From Arctopsyche grandis (Eukaryota; Arthropoda; Insecta; Trichoptera; Hydropsychidae), in NCBI RefSeq assembly GCF_051622035.1, contig NC_135355.1, positions 20,662,986 through 20,726,985 on the forward strand: a DNA stretch of 64,000 nt, read 5' to 3'. The position numbers and the translations under genes are program-made. The notes beneath the pieces were generated by a model. The model was not told where the DNA came from. It searched no databases and worked only from the letters and a program-made list of their open reading frames with translations. Below, one piece after another: positions 49,089 through 60,083 of the stretch. Positions within the stretch are counted from its first letter, which is position 1. Every line of letters begins with the position of its first letter.

Positions 49089-49505
49089 AGTAGCGGTCAC
49101 AGATTTTCATTTTCATATCCTTTTAATTTTGTTTTTACATCACATATTTTCCCTGGAAAATTGACAGATGTCAATGAAATTTTCCCATATGCAATTTTTG
49201 GCATACATGCAATATATTGAAACAGTAAAAAAAATATATGTATATATTTCTACTATACATAAAATCAATTTAACAATTAATTATACAATAGGAATTTTAT
49301 GGCGTGTCATAAGTATGTCACTGCTGCCCTAGTTCAATAAAAAATAGATTGAATTAAATTCAAATACATATGGCGAATGTGTAGAAAGGCGCAAAAAATA
49401 GATGTGAAGTAATCAATGGGCGTGTAAAGGTAAAAAATTAGAGCCAAAGCTGTCATTAGTGTGTGACGTAGGTGGTGGCTGAGAGTGCGCACGTGGTGAG
49501 TGGTG
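49089..49505. promoter_or_regulatory. Upstream region of the RRN3 locus
   Basis: Between the MITE and the first ORF of the RRN3 transcript there is about 400 bp of AT-rich sequence with no other gene. The last 60 bp are more GC-rich and contain CACGTG (49490-49495), an E-box that in animals binds Myc/Max; this is notable for a ribosome-biogenesis gene, but one site alone is weak evidence. Confidence 0.4.
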
Positions 49506-49781
49506 ATGAGCTCTCGATCGTCTGCCGAGCCCAATCCGGTGCTCGAACGGCTTCAGCAATACCTCAAAGAGAAGAATCCTACCGAGGCGACGGAAGAACC
49601 GCCGACATTAGCACCCTCACCCACTAGAGTCGACCTTAACCAAAACAACATATTTTCGGACGAAGATCGTCTCAACTTCGATCTGCTCAAGCAAGTCCTA
49701 GACTATAAGAAATCCCTCTTATTAAGACAACCAGACGTCATCGACGTTCTGAAGACCATAGCTGATAGCCATCGCAAGTAA
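49506..49781 (+). CDS. 91-aa ORF directly upstream of RRN3
   Basis: It opens at ATG 49506 (MSSRSSAEPNPVLERLQQ) and stops with TAA at 49779-49781, only 6 nt before the RRN3 ATG and in the same frame. The protein is hydrophilic: a Pro/Thr-rich middle (EEPPTLAPSPTRVD), then a probable helical C-terminus (SDEDRLNFDLLKQVLDYKK, LRQPDVIDVLKTIADSHRK). I do not recognise the family. Codon use looks coding and its GC content is higher than the flanks. It could be a separate protein from a dicistronic mRNA, a regulatory upstream ORF, or an N-terminal extension reached by stop read-through. Confidence 0.65.
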   Translation: MSSRSSAEPNPVLERLQQYLKEKNPTEATEEPPTLAPSPTRVDLNQNNIFSDEDRLNFDLLKQVLDYKKSLLLRQPDVIDVLKTIADSHRK

Positions 49782-49787
49782 ACAAAT

Positions 49788-52700
49788 ATGTCGGTGTGCT
49801 CGTCGAGAACGTCACACGTGGCGTTGATGCGAAACTCGATTGCTAACAGAAACTCCTTCATCGAAACGGCCGTCAAAATCAAAGAGAATATCGTCAAATC
49901 TGCGCTCAATGAGCTCTTCAACGAGGGTAATGGGAAGGCTTACGAAGACTTAGTACGGACACTGCGAGCTCGTCCTCTCAATGACGGGAATGCTGTCATC
50001 GTATTAAACGATTGCTCGCTATGTGTGGGAGCGATGGGACGTGAAGCGAAACTTTTGGTTGAAGTTTTGTTTACTTTGAATTGGAATACAATGTCAGAGA
50101 AAGTGATCGAACTGTTTTCAAAATGGGTTTTGGATTTACTCACGGCCCAAATCTATCATGCTCCTATGGCTATTGGATCGCTTTTGAAAGTGTTGGCGAA
50201 AAGTGAGTTACATCACCAATGACCGCTATTATATTATAACTAATGTTTAATTGTAATTTATTATGATTATTCTTTTCAGGTGATGAAATGTGGATAGGAA
50301 GTCCATCGCTCCGACAAGCAATGATGTATTCTCATGTACACAATTTAATAGCTCAAATAGTTTCCGTAATACCTATGTAAGTATTCGCTTTATTTCATTA
50401 CTATCCATTTATATCTAAATTAAATTAAACCAAATAATAATATGAATTATAACTGGAAAAAACCCCGTCACCTTTTCTTTTTAATACGATTTAAAGTTGC
50501 TTGTTTTCAACTTCTGTTTTAAATTATTTAAAGTGTCAAAGCTTCAAGTTCTGGACTTCATTTCTAAACTATGTACATATATGTATACAGAAACATAGAA
50601 TATGGGAATGAGATATCAAAGGAAGAAGTACCAAAAACTAACATATGTTGCTTTGTGTCTATGATTCAGCAATCAATACCAATAAAATTAAATGAACGAA
50701 TAGTTTTTGAACTGAACTGCAAAACTTCTATGATTAGATTAGATTCTATGATATTGATATTTTACTCCTTTTTTGTTTTAAATGAAAATATAATTTTATT
50801 AATTATTTACATTTTGGAAAGCCTTCATGAAGGCTTAATATGAACAATAACAAATCTGATATGTATCTATGTACATACATATACAATGTTTGTCTGTCTG
50901 TCACGTATGCGTTCCTATGCCATTCAACCGATTACGACGAAACTTGAGTTAAAACATGAGTTTGAGTGAGTATGAAACATGAGTTATTGTGTGCATGCCC
51001 ACGATAGTTTCTGTAAAAAAAATCGGGAATGGGAAAACAGGAATGAGTGGCATTGCATAGCAATAATTTCAAATTATTGCCGCCGCAATAATAATGCTCG
51101 CCACCTGCGTTTTTCCGGAAAATTATCATTACTGTAATTTAATTTTATTAAGTATTAATTTGAAACTGAAACATTCACTTATCGAGAAACGGAAATTGGA
51201 TGTGTTATTGTGGCATTGCAACGTATGCTGGGTTCAGCTATTTATACATATAAAGATATTTAATCAAGTTTTGTGTATTTAATCAATTTCAGGAGTACTG
51301 AGGTCCTAGTTCGTAGTGCAATAGATAATTTCCCATACCATAAATGCAATCCGTGCATCAATCAAGCATATACTCATAATTTACTATGGATCACTCGTTA
51401 TATACCCACACTTACAGATGACCTCCTCACGCTTATTTTGAACAGGTAAAATCGAATTAATTAAATTAAAATGACAGTGATGTGTTTGGTGTGATGTATC
51501 ATAATATGTATAATGTCTGGTTTTATAGATTAATTATAATAGATGTCAACATTAGAAACAATTCTGATAGTGTCAACAACGATATATTTGATATTGAAGT
51601 GGAGGATAAAACAGATGACCTAATTGAAAGCTTAGATTTATGTATGACTGAAGTTTTCCAGTGGATGGATCAAAATGGTCCTGAAATTTTGGATTTATTA
51701 TTTTCTGTCTTTCAGCGGGTCATACTTCCAACTTATGGAACTAGGTATGATTGGATAGTTTCCAATTTTCTTATTTCATGTTCAAATCATATTTGCAAGT
51801 GAATATATCTAAATCTCCATCTAAACTATGTGCATTTAAATTAATTATAATTTATTTACAGAAATGTTCAATTTATTATGTTGTATGGATTATCAAAAGA
51901 TGTTAGAAGAGTGCCAGACTTCTTAGAAATATTATGGCAGCTAGTTCCTAGTGCCCGAGTTGGACCAGGTCCTAGACAAGCTAGTATAGCCCATTTGGCA
52001 GGACTGCTAGCCAGAGCCGCATATATTAATACACAGAGTATAAAAATTTATATTAAAAAAATGACAGAATGGTGTCATTCTTATATTAAAGCACAAGAAA
52101 TGCCAAGCTCGCACAATGGAAAGAATCCTCACAGTGTGTTTTATTCAGTTTGCCAATATATTTTTTATCTAGTTGCATTTAAACACAAAGAACTATTTTC
52201 TGATAAGAATGGTAAGCTTTGTTTATTTTTTTATATTGAATATAATTTGTTAAAATACTCTTTCTACTGTGGTTTTTTCTTGGTATTCATCAGGTTTAAT
52301 TTTCGTGGTGTCATTAAATTTGCCGAAAATAGTAATGTGCTCTTTAAATCCTTTGCGAATGTGCCATGAGGGTATCGCTGAAGCCTTCGCCTCTATTACA
52401 AGGATACATCAAATAGTATACTGTCACGCGCTGATGGAGCAAAATTTAAGACGTCATCTTAGAGCTGAAGAAGAATCATTAGAACACCAAGAATGGTTTC
52501 CATATGATCCATATGTACTACCCAAGTTAGTATCACCAAGTGATATTTTCAAATACACATTTTTTTCAATGCATACTTACTTGATTCCAAATGTCGTGTA
52601 CTTCACCATGTTAAACAATTGGTGACCAGAAAAATGTACTCGAGAGAGTTGCACTCTCGAGACATCCAAACTTTCAAAGATGCTCAAGGAGAACTAACGC

Positions 52701-53147
52701 AATAGAATTCCACAAAAAAGCATCAAGGGGTATTTGTATATTATCCAAGGGTGCTAACCTTTTTTTGTGGAATTCTATTGCGTAAGTTCTTTTTGAGCGC
52801 CATTGAAAATTAGGACTTCTCGAAACTGTGCCACTATTCAGTGCAATTAGTGCATTTTTCAGGTAACCCAAACAATTATTATGTTTTCCATGTATTGAAG
52901 TTTTCTTGGGAAAGCTATTTCAACATATGTATAGTTATTTAACCAAGTTGTAAATATTAATGCGTTTTTGTTTATTTTCAGATCTTCTAAATGGATTTTG
53001 CCTATTTATAAGGAATATGAAGAGACTGTAAATGATGTGACACTTAAAAGTGTTGAAATGTGTGGTGAAGAAGATGATTTTTTGGCCACCAGTCCCAATC
53101 CCCATTTATCAAAATCTTCCTTCAACAGTCTTCGACACATCAATTGA
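49788..53147 (+). CDS. RRN3: RRN3/TIF-IA, RNA polymerase I initiation factor, 7 exons
   Basis: RRN3 bridges RNA polymerase I and the promoter-bound selectivity factor to start pre-rRNA synthesis in the nucleolus, and is the target of growth control by TOR and other kinases. Exons: 49788-50202, 50280-50376, 51293-51445, 51529-51744, 51862-52211, 52294-52525 and 52982-53147. Phases agree, giving 542 aa (human 651). Family signatures: CNPCINQAYTHNLLWITRYIPTL, LDLLFSVFQRVILPTYGTR, RQASIAHLAGLLARAAYI, HSVFYSVCQYIFYLVAFKHKEL, LNPLRMC, EWFPYDPYVLP, and the C-terminal GEEDDFLATSP with SFNSLRHIN, matching the human DDDFL and SFDTHF region. An acidic insert in exon 4 (FDIEVEDKTDDLIESLD) matches the phospho-regulated acidic loop region. 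The start MSVCSSR is the first ATG after the upstream ORF stop. Confidence 0.95.
50377..51292 (+). other. RRN3 intron 2 with a repeat scrap
   Basis: The largest early intron. Around 50890-50945, TTTGTCTGTCTGTCACGTATGCG...CAACCGATTACGACGAAACTTG resembles the terminal part of widespread insect transposon repeats. No further class can be given. Confidence 0.45.
52688..52796. repeat. Hairpin-forming inverted repeat in RRN3 intron 6
   Basis: GAACTAACGCAATAGAATTCCACAAAAAA (52690 on) is complementary to TTTTTTTGTGGAATTCTATTGCGTAAGTTC (ending 52790), arms of about 29-30 bp around a 45-bp loop. A small unrelated perfect stem ACTCGAGAGAGTTGCACTCTCGAGA lies at 52637-52662. It may be a small foldback element. 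Confidence 0.75.
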
Positions 53148-53175
53148 TATTATGTTTTATTTTTCCTTTTATTTA

Positions 53176-53181
53176 AATAAA
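53176..53181 (+). terminator. RRN3 poly(A) signal
   Basis: AATAAA lies 29 nt after the RRN3 stop codon, an unusually short 3' UTR if this first signal is the one used. Confidence 0.6.
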
Positions 53182-53817
53182 AACATTGTGATAAAAATAA
53201 ATGTCTTTTATGTCGTCAATATACATTTATTAATAAATTAATATAATTAAAACTTTCACACACATTAATTTTAAAATACATATAGCTCACTTTTACTTCA
53301 TTATTCATATACTGATCGATACGAAAAGTTAATGAAGATTTGAGTAATTCAAAATTTTATTAATAAAAATTATAATATGATACATTATAACATGTTTAAG
53401 AAATGTATTTAAAACATTTATAATAAAATTTTGGGTTAAGCGATCAGTGCATTCGCTTATTAGATAGTAGCTAGAATACAAATTTGAAGAAAAGGCATCA
53501 TATAATATGAACATTTCTTTGATAAAGAATGGATTATTTCCTAGGAAAATGTAAGATAATTCAATATGAATTTTTATAACATTAATAATTCCTACATAAA
53601 TCTAGATATAATGCTTACATACGTTGAGAGTTTTCACTTATAGTTAATGTGAATGCACTTTATTATGAGTATTAAGACATTTGATATTTCGATTAGTTTA
53701 TCACCTATAAATCAATCATTAGTTAAATAGTAAAAGGACTAACAAAAAAAATTGAGATTATTTGGAATAAAGCGTAGTAAAATTACATGTACATAACTTT
53801 AATCATTTTGGGTTATG
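53182..53817. other. Intergenic between convergent RRN3 and RBM18
   Basis: AT-rich with no gene. TTTATT at 53659-53664 reads AATAAA on the minus strand, about 155 nt past the RBM18 stop, and is the likely RBM18 poly(A) signal. Confidence 0.5.
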
Positions 53818-54969
53818 CTATCTTTTTTTGTGATATGGGTGTCTTCGTCGCCAAGATTGGTTGTCTTTCTTTGTAGGTTGAATTTGTTTTGTTTGGTATT
53901 GAGCTATAATTGGAGTTTCTTTTGATGCTAATTTGTTAATCACAAAGTCGTCTCCGGCCTCTTTATTTTCCATCATTTTCAATTTAGCTTCAATTGATTG
54001 AATTGCTGTCTTTTTACTTAGTTTCGTATCCGATTTAGACGTCGTTCCAGCCAAAACGGCAATTCCCAATTCTGGTTTTGGTTTTTCAATCTCTTCCTAA
54101 AAGTTAATATTCACGCATAAACAAAAAGTTATTTTAAACCCATTAAAAACATAATTAACGAAAACTTACATTTGATGTATTTTTGGCCCATTTTACCGAT
54201 AAGTTTCGACATCCTACTAATTTGCCATGTAGCTGTTCCTTGGCATTAATAGCATCGTGGCGTTTCTTGTATGTGACAAAGGCAAATCCTCTGGGCTGTC
54301 CGACAAGGTGACCGCTCCGGTGAAACATTAAGTCAAACTTGTCGATATTACCAAAGGAGCGTACCAGTTTCAGAAGTTGATACCGGTAATCATAAAAATT
54401 GCATATAATGATAATAAAAATTACATATTCTGATAAAAATTGCATAAAATGATAGTATTTGCATAGCCTTCTATTTTAATAATGATAAATTATATAAACC
54501 AAAGAACCAAATAAGGATATCTAATTACAGGTTTAACTACAGTATATAAGGACCTAATATGTAATATGTTTTAACTATTTAACTTAAGGCTTATTACCCA
54601 TTTAACTATTATTATTTCCCCAAGTTGCACATATAACCATTATATGGAGAAAAAAAACCTTGTGCACAAATTTTAAGTTCCATTTAGTTATGGAATAAGA
54701 TCTTTCAAGTATGAATGTAAATCAATATATTTACGGTAATTGAACTGAAGGTACCTACTCATTTATTCTAGGATCTAAATTGCCAATCCAGAGTCTTCCA
54801 TCGTCTGGGATTGAAGGTTTGAGAGGGTCCAAACTCAGAGGCACCTTAAAATTGATATCATTACGTTTTAAAATTGATATTTTATTAAATATATACGTAT
54901 AAATATATTGATTTCATGTTATTAAAATATTGGCATTAAAAATATATATATGGCTACCGTGTCCTCCAT
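53818..54969 (-). CDS. RBM18: RBM18, single-RRM RNA-binding protein, 4 exons
   Basis: Exons: 54958-54969 (only MEDT), 54759-54844, 54170 to about 54383, and 53818-54096. RRM RNP2 is RLWIGNL and RNP1 is RGFAFVTY; flanking blocks NLDPRIN, FDLMFHRSGHLVGQP and the C-terminal IQSIEAKLKMMEN with YHKKR match human RBM18 (190 aa). With the third exon starting at 54383 the protein is 196 aa and all phases agree. That junction has no AG: the intron would end ATTACCG before TATCAACTT. The nearest in-frame AG (about 54473) would insert about 28 hydrophobic residues between RNP2 and the first helix. The other junctions are clean GT-AG. The cellular role of RBM18 is poorly known. It lies tail-to-tail with RRN3. 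Confidence 0.88.
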
Positions 54970-55465
54970 GTCAATATATTTGTATTAATTCAATCGCCAG
55001 TGAAAATATAACAAACGCCCAGTATCGTTCGTTGACAGTCAGTTTCGCCACCACTATATATAATGAAGATATCGATATTGCCAACTGAATATATTAAACG
55101 CAAATCTATAATTTTTATTCCGCAAAAAGCGATCTCACGCAAGTCACTAAAATCACGATCACGGATCACATGTCGATTACAAAGAAACTTCTTCTTCAAA
55201 AAAAATGGTCTTTACAAACAAAATACAAATAAACTAGAAAGCCTAATCGGAATCGTACAGTCGTTTAATTGCTCATTCGTTTACTTGTCATTCACAAAAG
55301 ACAACCAAACAACAAATTTAAAGAACAACCTAGATCTTTTTAATTGATGCTGACAATACAATCAAAAAACATTTAAAGGTCTGATACAATATTTGAAAGG
55401 CTATAAAAATATAGAAGAGGCTTGTAAAAATAGAAAGTACTGTTAAAATTAGTATTTCGGAAGAT
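54970..55465. other. Upstream of RBM18, with a MITE scrap
   Basis: ATTCCGCAAAAAGCGATCTCACGCAAG at 55118-55144 is the end of a GATTATTCCG-type MITE. Otherwise no gene is seen. Confidence 0.5.
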
Positions 55466-55680
55466 TCTAGTTTTGCTCCGACCAATTGGCTGATAGGCGG
55501 CTTTCGTGGCGTTACGACCCACGAAAGGCGCCTTTGTTTGTAGAGGACGCGGCTTTTTGTACGCGTTTTCCCCTGTCTATTCATTTCCGCCAACCGACGA
55601 GTGATCCCCTCTTTACTCCCGACTTACCTATCGAGTCTTCCGAGTCACCGATAGGAATCTCGATTTATCTCAATTAAATC
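55466..55680 (+). mobile_element. LTR family B fragment
   Basis: CCGACCAATTGGCTGATAGGCGGCTTTCGTGGCGTTACGACCCACG and the following 120 bp match the 5' part of the family B LTRs at 44679 and 60615 (reverse), then the match stops. A truncated fossil with no visible TSD. Confidence 0.65.
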
Positions 55681-55849
55681 AAACCATATATTCCCGCCAA
55701 GGATAGATTCCCACGCTCAACCATTGACGTCATCTTGAAGCTGCAAAACCAAACGACATTCAGACGCCACAAAATACGGAGAACCAAATCAAGCAGAACA
55801 GCGAGACGCAGCCGAGAACACCTGCACCCATTACCAGAGAATATATTGT

Positions 55850-56300
55850 AACCCATTGACGTCATCTCGCTTCCAAAACATACCAAATTACGTCAAGACT
55901 CCGCAGAACAATGGCAGCGTTAACACTAGAGGTATCCACCACGGTATTTGATGGAGCTAGCAAATACAGCGTGTTCCAAGCCACACGCCCCTCCATAATT
56001 CCCGCAGTACCCATCGGATTGCCTTGGAAGGATGTCGTCGATATTTCAGAGAGCGTGTCGCGAACATATTTACGACATTTGCTCGGCTTATTACTTTATT
56101 AAATTATCTTTCTATTTATTACTTAATAGTGTTTTTACCCGGCTTCACTCGGTATTTGTAATATAAAAGGCTTAAACATGGCCAATCTAATAGTAAACAT
56201 TTTATTAAATGTATTTGAATAGTTTTATTTTTTTTTTAATTTATTTGTATATGTTCGCTGACGTCGTGGATTTACGAACCAACAATACAAAGTCTGTTTC
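55850..56300 (+). repeat. Unclassified repeat, plus copy of an inverted pair
   Basis: The stretch from AACCCATTGACGTCATC through ATGGCAGCGTTAACACTAGAGG to GACGTCGTGGATTTACGAACC is matched at about 95% in reverse at 60084-60492. It includes the CCCGGCTTCACTCGG / GGCCAATCTAATAGTAAAC unit also seen at 32937. A 63-codon frame (MAALTLEVSTTVFDGASKYS...) is open in this copy; the other copy differs in length within it. It is probably a retroposon of unknown class. Confidence 0.7.
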
Positions 56301-57007
56301 TAAATTATATATTAGATTTAAATGTTCATTTATCCACTACTACTTTTTTAACACTGTTTTGTTGATGATTGTGTTTAAATGTTGTTTTTTTTTGTAATTT
56401 TGTATCTTATTTTTTGCTTTTGCTTTTTGTTCTACATATTATTACTTTATCTATGTACATATATTAAATACTAAAAATATTAAGAGGGTTGGATAGCAGC
56501 GTCACTTTTGAATATCGCTTTATAAAAAATGTTGTTTTTGTTTCTGTCTTCGAGCTACAGCCCGAACTACCACGAAAGTGAGTGAGAGTGTGTGTGTGCG
56601 CGCGCGTTTTGCATCGAGCACAAATTCCCAAACATCGAATATTATTGATGTATTATTGATGCGAGCGGGAAATATTTGTACTTGCAACGTTTGGGAACAT
56701 GCATCTTTCGTAATATGCTGTTTCGGTCGCTCGCGCTTATGAATGTATTTACGCGTCCCGCTTCTTTGAATTCTCCTTTCCGTCGTGTCATATGCATATC
56801 GTTCAGCGTTTGTTTGTACGAAAGTCTAAGAACTGAGTACTTACAATGGATGGAAGAAAAGGGAAGAAATAACGTATGTTCCAGTCGACTAAAAGACAAA
56901 AACGATATTTTAAACGAAATATCCATCTTACAACACATTCGACCACCAGGTAATAATGCTTTCTTGTGACTTAGTAACTATTATTTATTATGCAAAATGT
57001 AGTGATG

Positions 57008-57404
57008 TGAGCATAGCATAGGAAAAGGAGTAAGACAAGGAGATACAATCTCGCCCAAGTTATTCAATGCGGTGCTTGAGGGAGTTTTCAGGAAATTGGA
57101 TTGGGATACAGCCGGAGTAAGCATCAATGGTCGCTTTTTGAGTCACCTTCGGTTCGCAGACGATATAGTTCTAGTAGCTCGTGATTCAGCTGACCTACTT
57201 ATCAGACTAACACAGCTGGACAGGGAAAGTAGAAAAGTAGGATTAAAAATTAACGTAGATAAGACTAAACTAATGTTCAATAGTTATTGCATGCCTGATA
57301 GCATCCCCTTAGATGATAAACCAGTAGAAGTAGTAAATAATTATTTATATTTAGGTCAAATAATTGACATGTCTGGTAGTAAAAATGAAGAGATAAAGAG
57401 ATAA
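57008..57404 (+). mobile_element. RTE LINE internal fragment
   Basis: Encodes IGKGVRQGDTISPKLFNAVLEG, HLRFADDIVLVARDSADLL and VVNNYLYLGQIIDMSGSKNEE, the palm to post-palm region, in one open frame. Both ends are truncated and no ATG-repeat tail is present. It lies inside the Kolobok-like element, between its 5' part and the transposase remnant. Confidence 0.88.
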
Positions 57405-58161
57405 ACATCGATGTCGCCAATGCTGCTGCTGTTGGAAACTTATGTAGCTGTAGCCTCCACAAGTTCTGGACCGACATCTTTGTATACAGTTCCGCGAGAT
57501 TTATTCGATCAAAATTTATCAGAAACAGCTAGTTCAACGTCATCAACGAGGCTTGATGATTTAGTTATAGAAGCAGAAGCAGACAATCCCAACGAAACAG
57601 ATATTCATGAACAATTAGAAGGGCGCAGAATAGTAGATATTAAATATTTATTTTCAGCGCTTTCAAAAATTTAGCATGAACACACTAATTGTACATTATC
57701 TGACTTAAATTTTGTGAAAGAAATAAGAAAAGGTTTTCTCAGCGAATATGTTTTTCGGTGTAGAATGTGCTTAGCAAAGGAAACTGTATACTCCGAAGAT
57801 CCGAAACTGCAAGTTTCCGCAAATACTGCTTTCGTAGAAGGAATTATTTGTACAGGTAATGGCTATTCACAATTAAATGAAATTTGAGTCGTGGAACTTA
57901 CACAAGCATAGAACAACATTTAGCGCCAACAATCGAAGAATGTGCCTTTGATGAAATGATTGTCGTTGGTGAAGAAGAAAAAAGGCTCGCCATTTTAAAT
58001 GGTGACATAGACGAGGAAGGATATCCCTTACTGACAGTCATTGCAGACGGTTCTTGGGCAAAGAGATCATATAAAAGTGGGTTTAACTCCTTGTCTGGTG
58101 CAGCGTGCATAGTAGGGCTCCGAACTAAAAAAGTTTTATATCTCGGAGTACGAAACTCTTA

Positions 58162-58458
58162 GGGCGGTTTCAGACTAGCGTTTTATACGCGCGTATAATC
58201 TCGTTTTTTGAAGTGCATGTAGGCACGTATAGGCGCTTCGTTTTCCATACGCGCAACTCGTACGAGCGTAGACGCGCTTATAAGCTCGTATTATCCATGT
58301 TGATACTAAATCACCACTACCGGTTCGAGCGAAAACGCCGAAATAAGCCCGTGTACGCGCGTTCGGTTTTTTGAAGCGCAAAAAGTAGCGCGCGTGTAAG
58401 CGCGTATGGCGAAATGACCGTATACGCGCAGAAATAAAACGCTAGTCTGAAACCGCCC
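58162..58458. mobile_element. GGGCGG-TIR MITE, copy 1 (TTA TSD)
   Basis: GGGCGGTTTCAGACTAGCGTTTTAT at the left and its near-perfect complement at the right are flanked by TTA (58159-58161 and 58459-58461), the TWA duplication of PIF/Harbinger-like elements. The 297-bp interior is largely palindromic and unusually CG-rich (GCGCGTA motifs). It interrupts the Kolobok-like transposase between RNS and YCCIC codons. Confidence 0.9.
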
Positions 58459-59666
58459 TTACTGCTGCATATGTGCCAGAGCTACAAAATTAAATATAGA
58501 TGCAACTGAGCACAAGTGTTTTAAAAATTGGCGTGACAGCGCTAATGTCATGGAAGCTGATAAGTCTATTTAAATATATCTATATTTTATTTAATAATGT
58601 GTGTTTTATTTTCATTTATTATTTTATGTTCAGTATATTTGTTATCTGTAAATGCATTTTCATTTTTTGTTTCATTTCATTGTTTTAATAAAAAATATAT
58701 TTGCCTTCTGTTTGTACCTGTGAACAATATTCAAGAAGAAAAAAATCGTATATATCAATTTAAAATAATTTGCCCGTGAAAGGGTTTAATTACTATAATC
58801 TTTTCCTGTATTTTAAAAAATGTGAATATTTCACTAATATATATGTAGAAAATAGATTTTAGTATTTTATTTTCGTTTTCTCCGCAAACAAAATGAAAAA
58901 AAAATTTTGAATAAATTCAATAATTACTTTACATAACACATTGTTTTATTTTAGAAGTTCGTATAAAAGTGTCACGTACATACATAGACACACCAATCTG
59001 GAGAAATAAAAAGAAATCGACAAGTGAGAAGTTGCAATTTGGTGTGCGCGAATATAGTACTTATGTATCGAAATATGTAATCCGTACATATTGTGTAGTT
59101 ACGATTCGAGCGAATTGTATATCGTATGTATGAACTTGTCATGTGAACAGTGGTATATGAGTCGTATGGGAGTGCGTATGTGAGTGCGAGTGTGTGTGTA
59201 TAGTGTACGTGTACTAGCCTCGGACCCCCCCCCCGACCCCCGCACATATATTGAGTAAAAGGGACAGATGCGCGTCCAACAGATTCTACCTCTTTTAAAT
59301 TTACAAAATCCAGCTTTCCTAATCAACTATTTTCTCCTCCAAAACTGAACCAATTTTAAAAAAAATTTCATCATCGGTATGAGAAAGATATTTTCTGTGC
59401 ATCTATCAGCGTATTTTTTTTAAAATCGACCGTTAAATAAGCACGCTGGACTCTTTTCGTGGGTGTAAAAAAGAGGCGATTTTATAGATGTTTGGCGGCT
59501 CCTAGCTCCTACAAAAAATAATAAATCAAAAAAATAAAACGATAGATGCACCCCAATGGTGGATATCCATAGCATATTAAAAAATAATTTCTCTAGTGCC
59601 ATAATTGAGGAAGGGAGAAGTTTAGTAAGTTTGTATGGACAAGGCGCTGCTGTCCAGCCCTCTTAA

Positions 59667-60083
59667 ATACAATCCAACGGGTATACGAATAACAGAAGGG
59701 TTGGCTTCAAATTTTTTTATAAAAACAACAACATCACACATAAACATAATAATCATATAGTCATCATTTATTTTTTACATACCTCCTTTATTATTGTATT
59801 TCATTATAATTTGTTTTTTTGTTTATGTAAAATACGTATACAAACTTCAATTGACACCAACAAAAACCTAAATTATTTTTATGTACAAAGTATCTGTTTT
59901 AAGAGTTTATATAAATTAATACAACTTTGTAATAATTATAATCGATCTGTAATTGCTGCGTAAGCTGTTTATTTTATTTTTTATATCTTCTTTCGTCGCG
60001 TTCGGCTTGATTTTCTTGCAGCTTCGTAATATGTAGAACATCTAAGTAATCTTTTTTTTTACTTATTTAAATAATTTGTATTG
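59667..60083. other. AT-rich stretch, nothing identified
   Basis: It lies between the end of the Kolobok-like element and the inverted repeat copy. No gene is seen. Confidence 0.4.

Larger units (their letters stand above)
56484..59662 (+). mobile_element. Kolobok-like DNA transposon with decayed transposase
   Basis: The ends GAGGGTTGGATAGCAGCG and the inverse of GAGGGCTGGACAGCAGCG form an 18-bp TIR with two mismatches, flanked by TTAA (56480-56483 and 59663-59666). The interior has a transposase remnant: LEGRRIVDIKYLFSALSKI (57625-57671), then VKEIRKGFLSEYVFRCRMCLAKE, an AFVEGIICTGNGYSQLNE block, GEEEKRLAILNGDIDEEGYPLLTVIADGSWAKRSYK and SLSGAACIVGLRTKKVLYLGVRN, and after an interrupting MITE YCCICARATKLN and HKCFKNW. 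I know this as the Mutator-like transposase domain found in many insect proteins; with a TTAA target it fits Kolobok. Stops and frame shifts, a LINE fragment (57008-57404) and a MITE (58162-58458) break it, and the C-terminus is lost. Confidence 0.75.

Noticed and set aside
55911-56102. 63-codon ORF MAALTLEVS... as a gene
   Set aside because: It is part of a dispersed repeat; the second copy (60300-60480) differs in length inside the frame.
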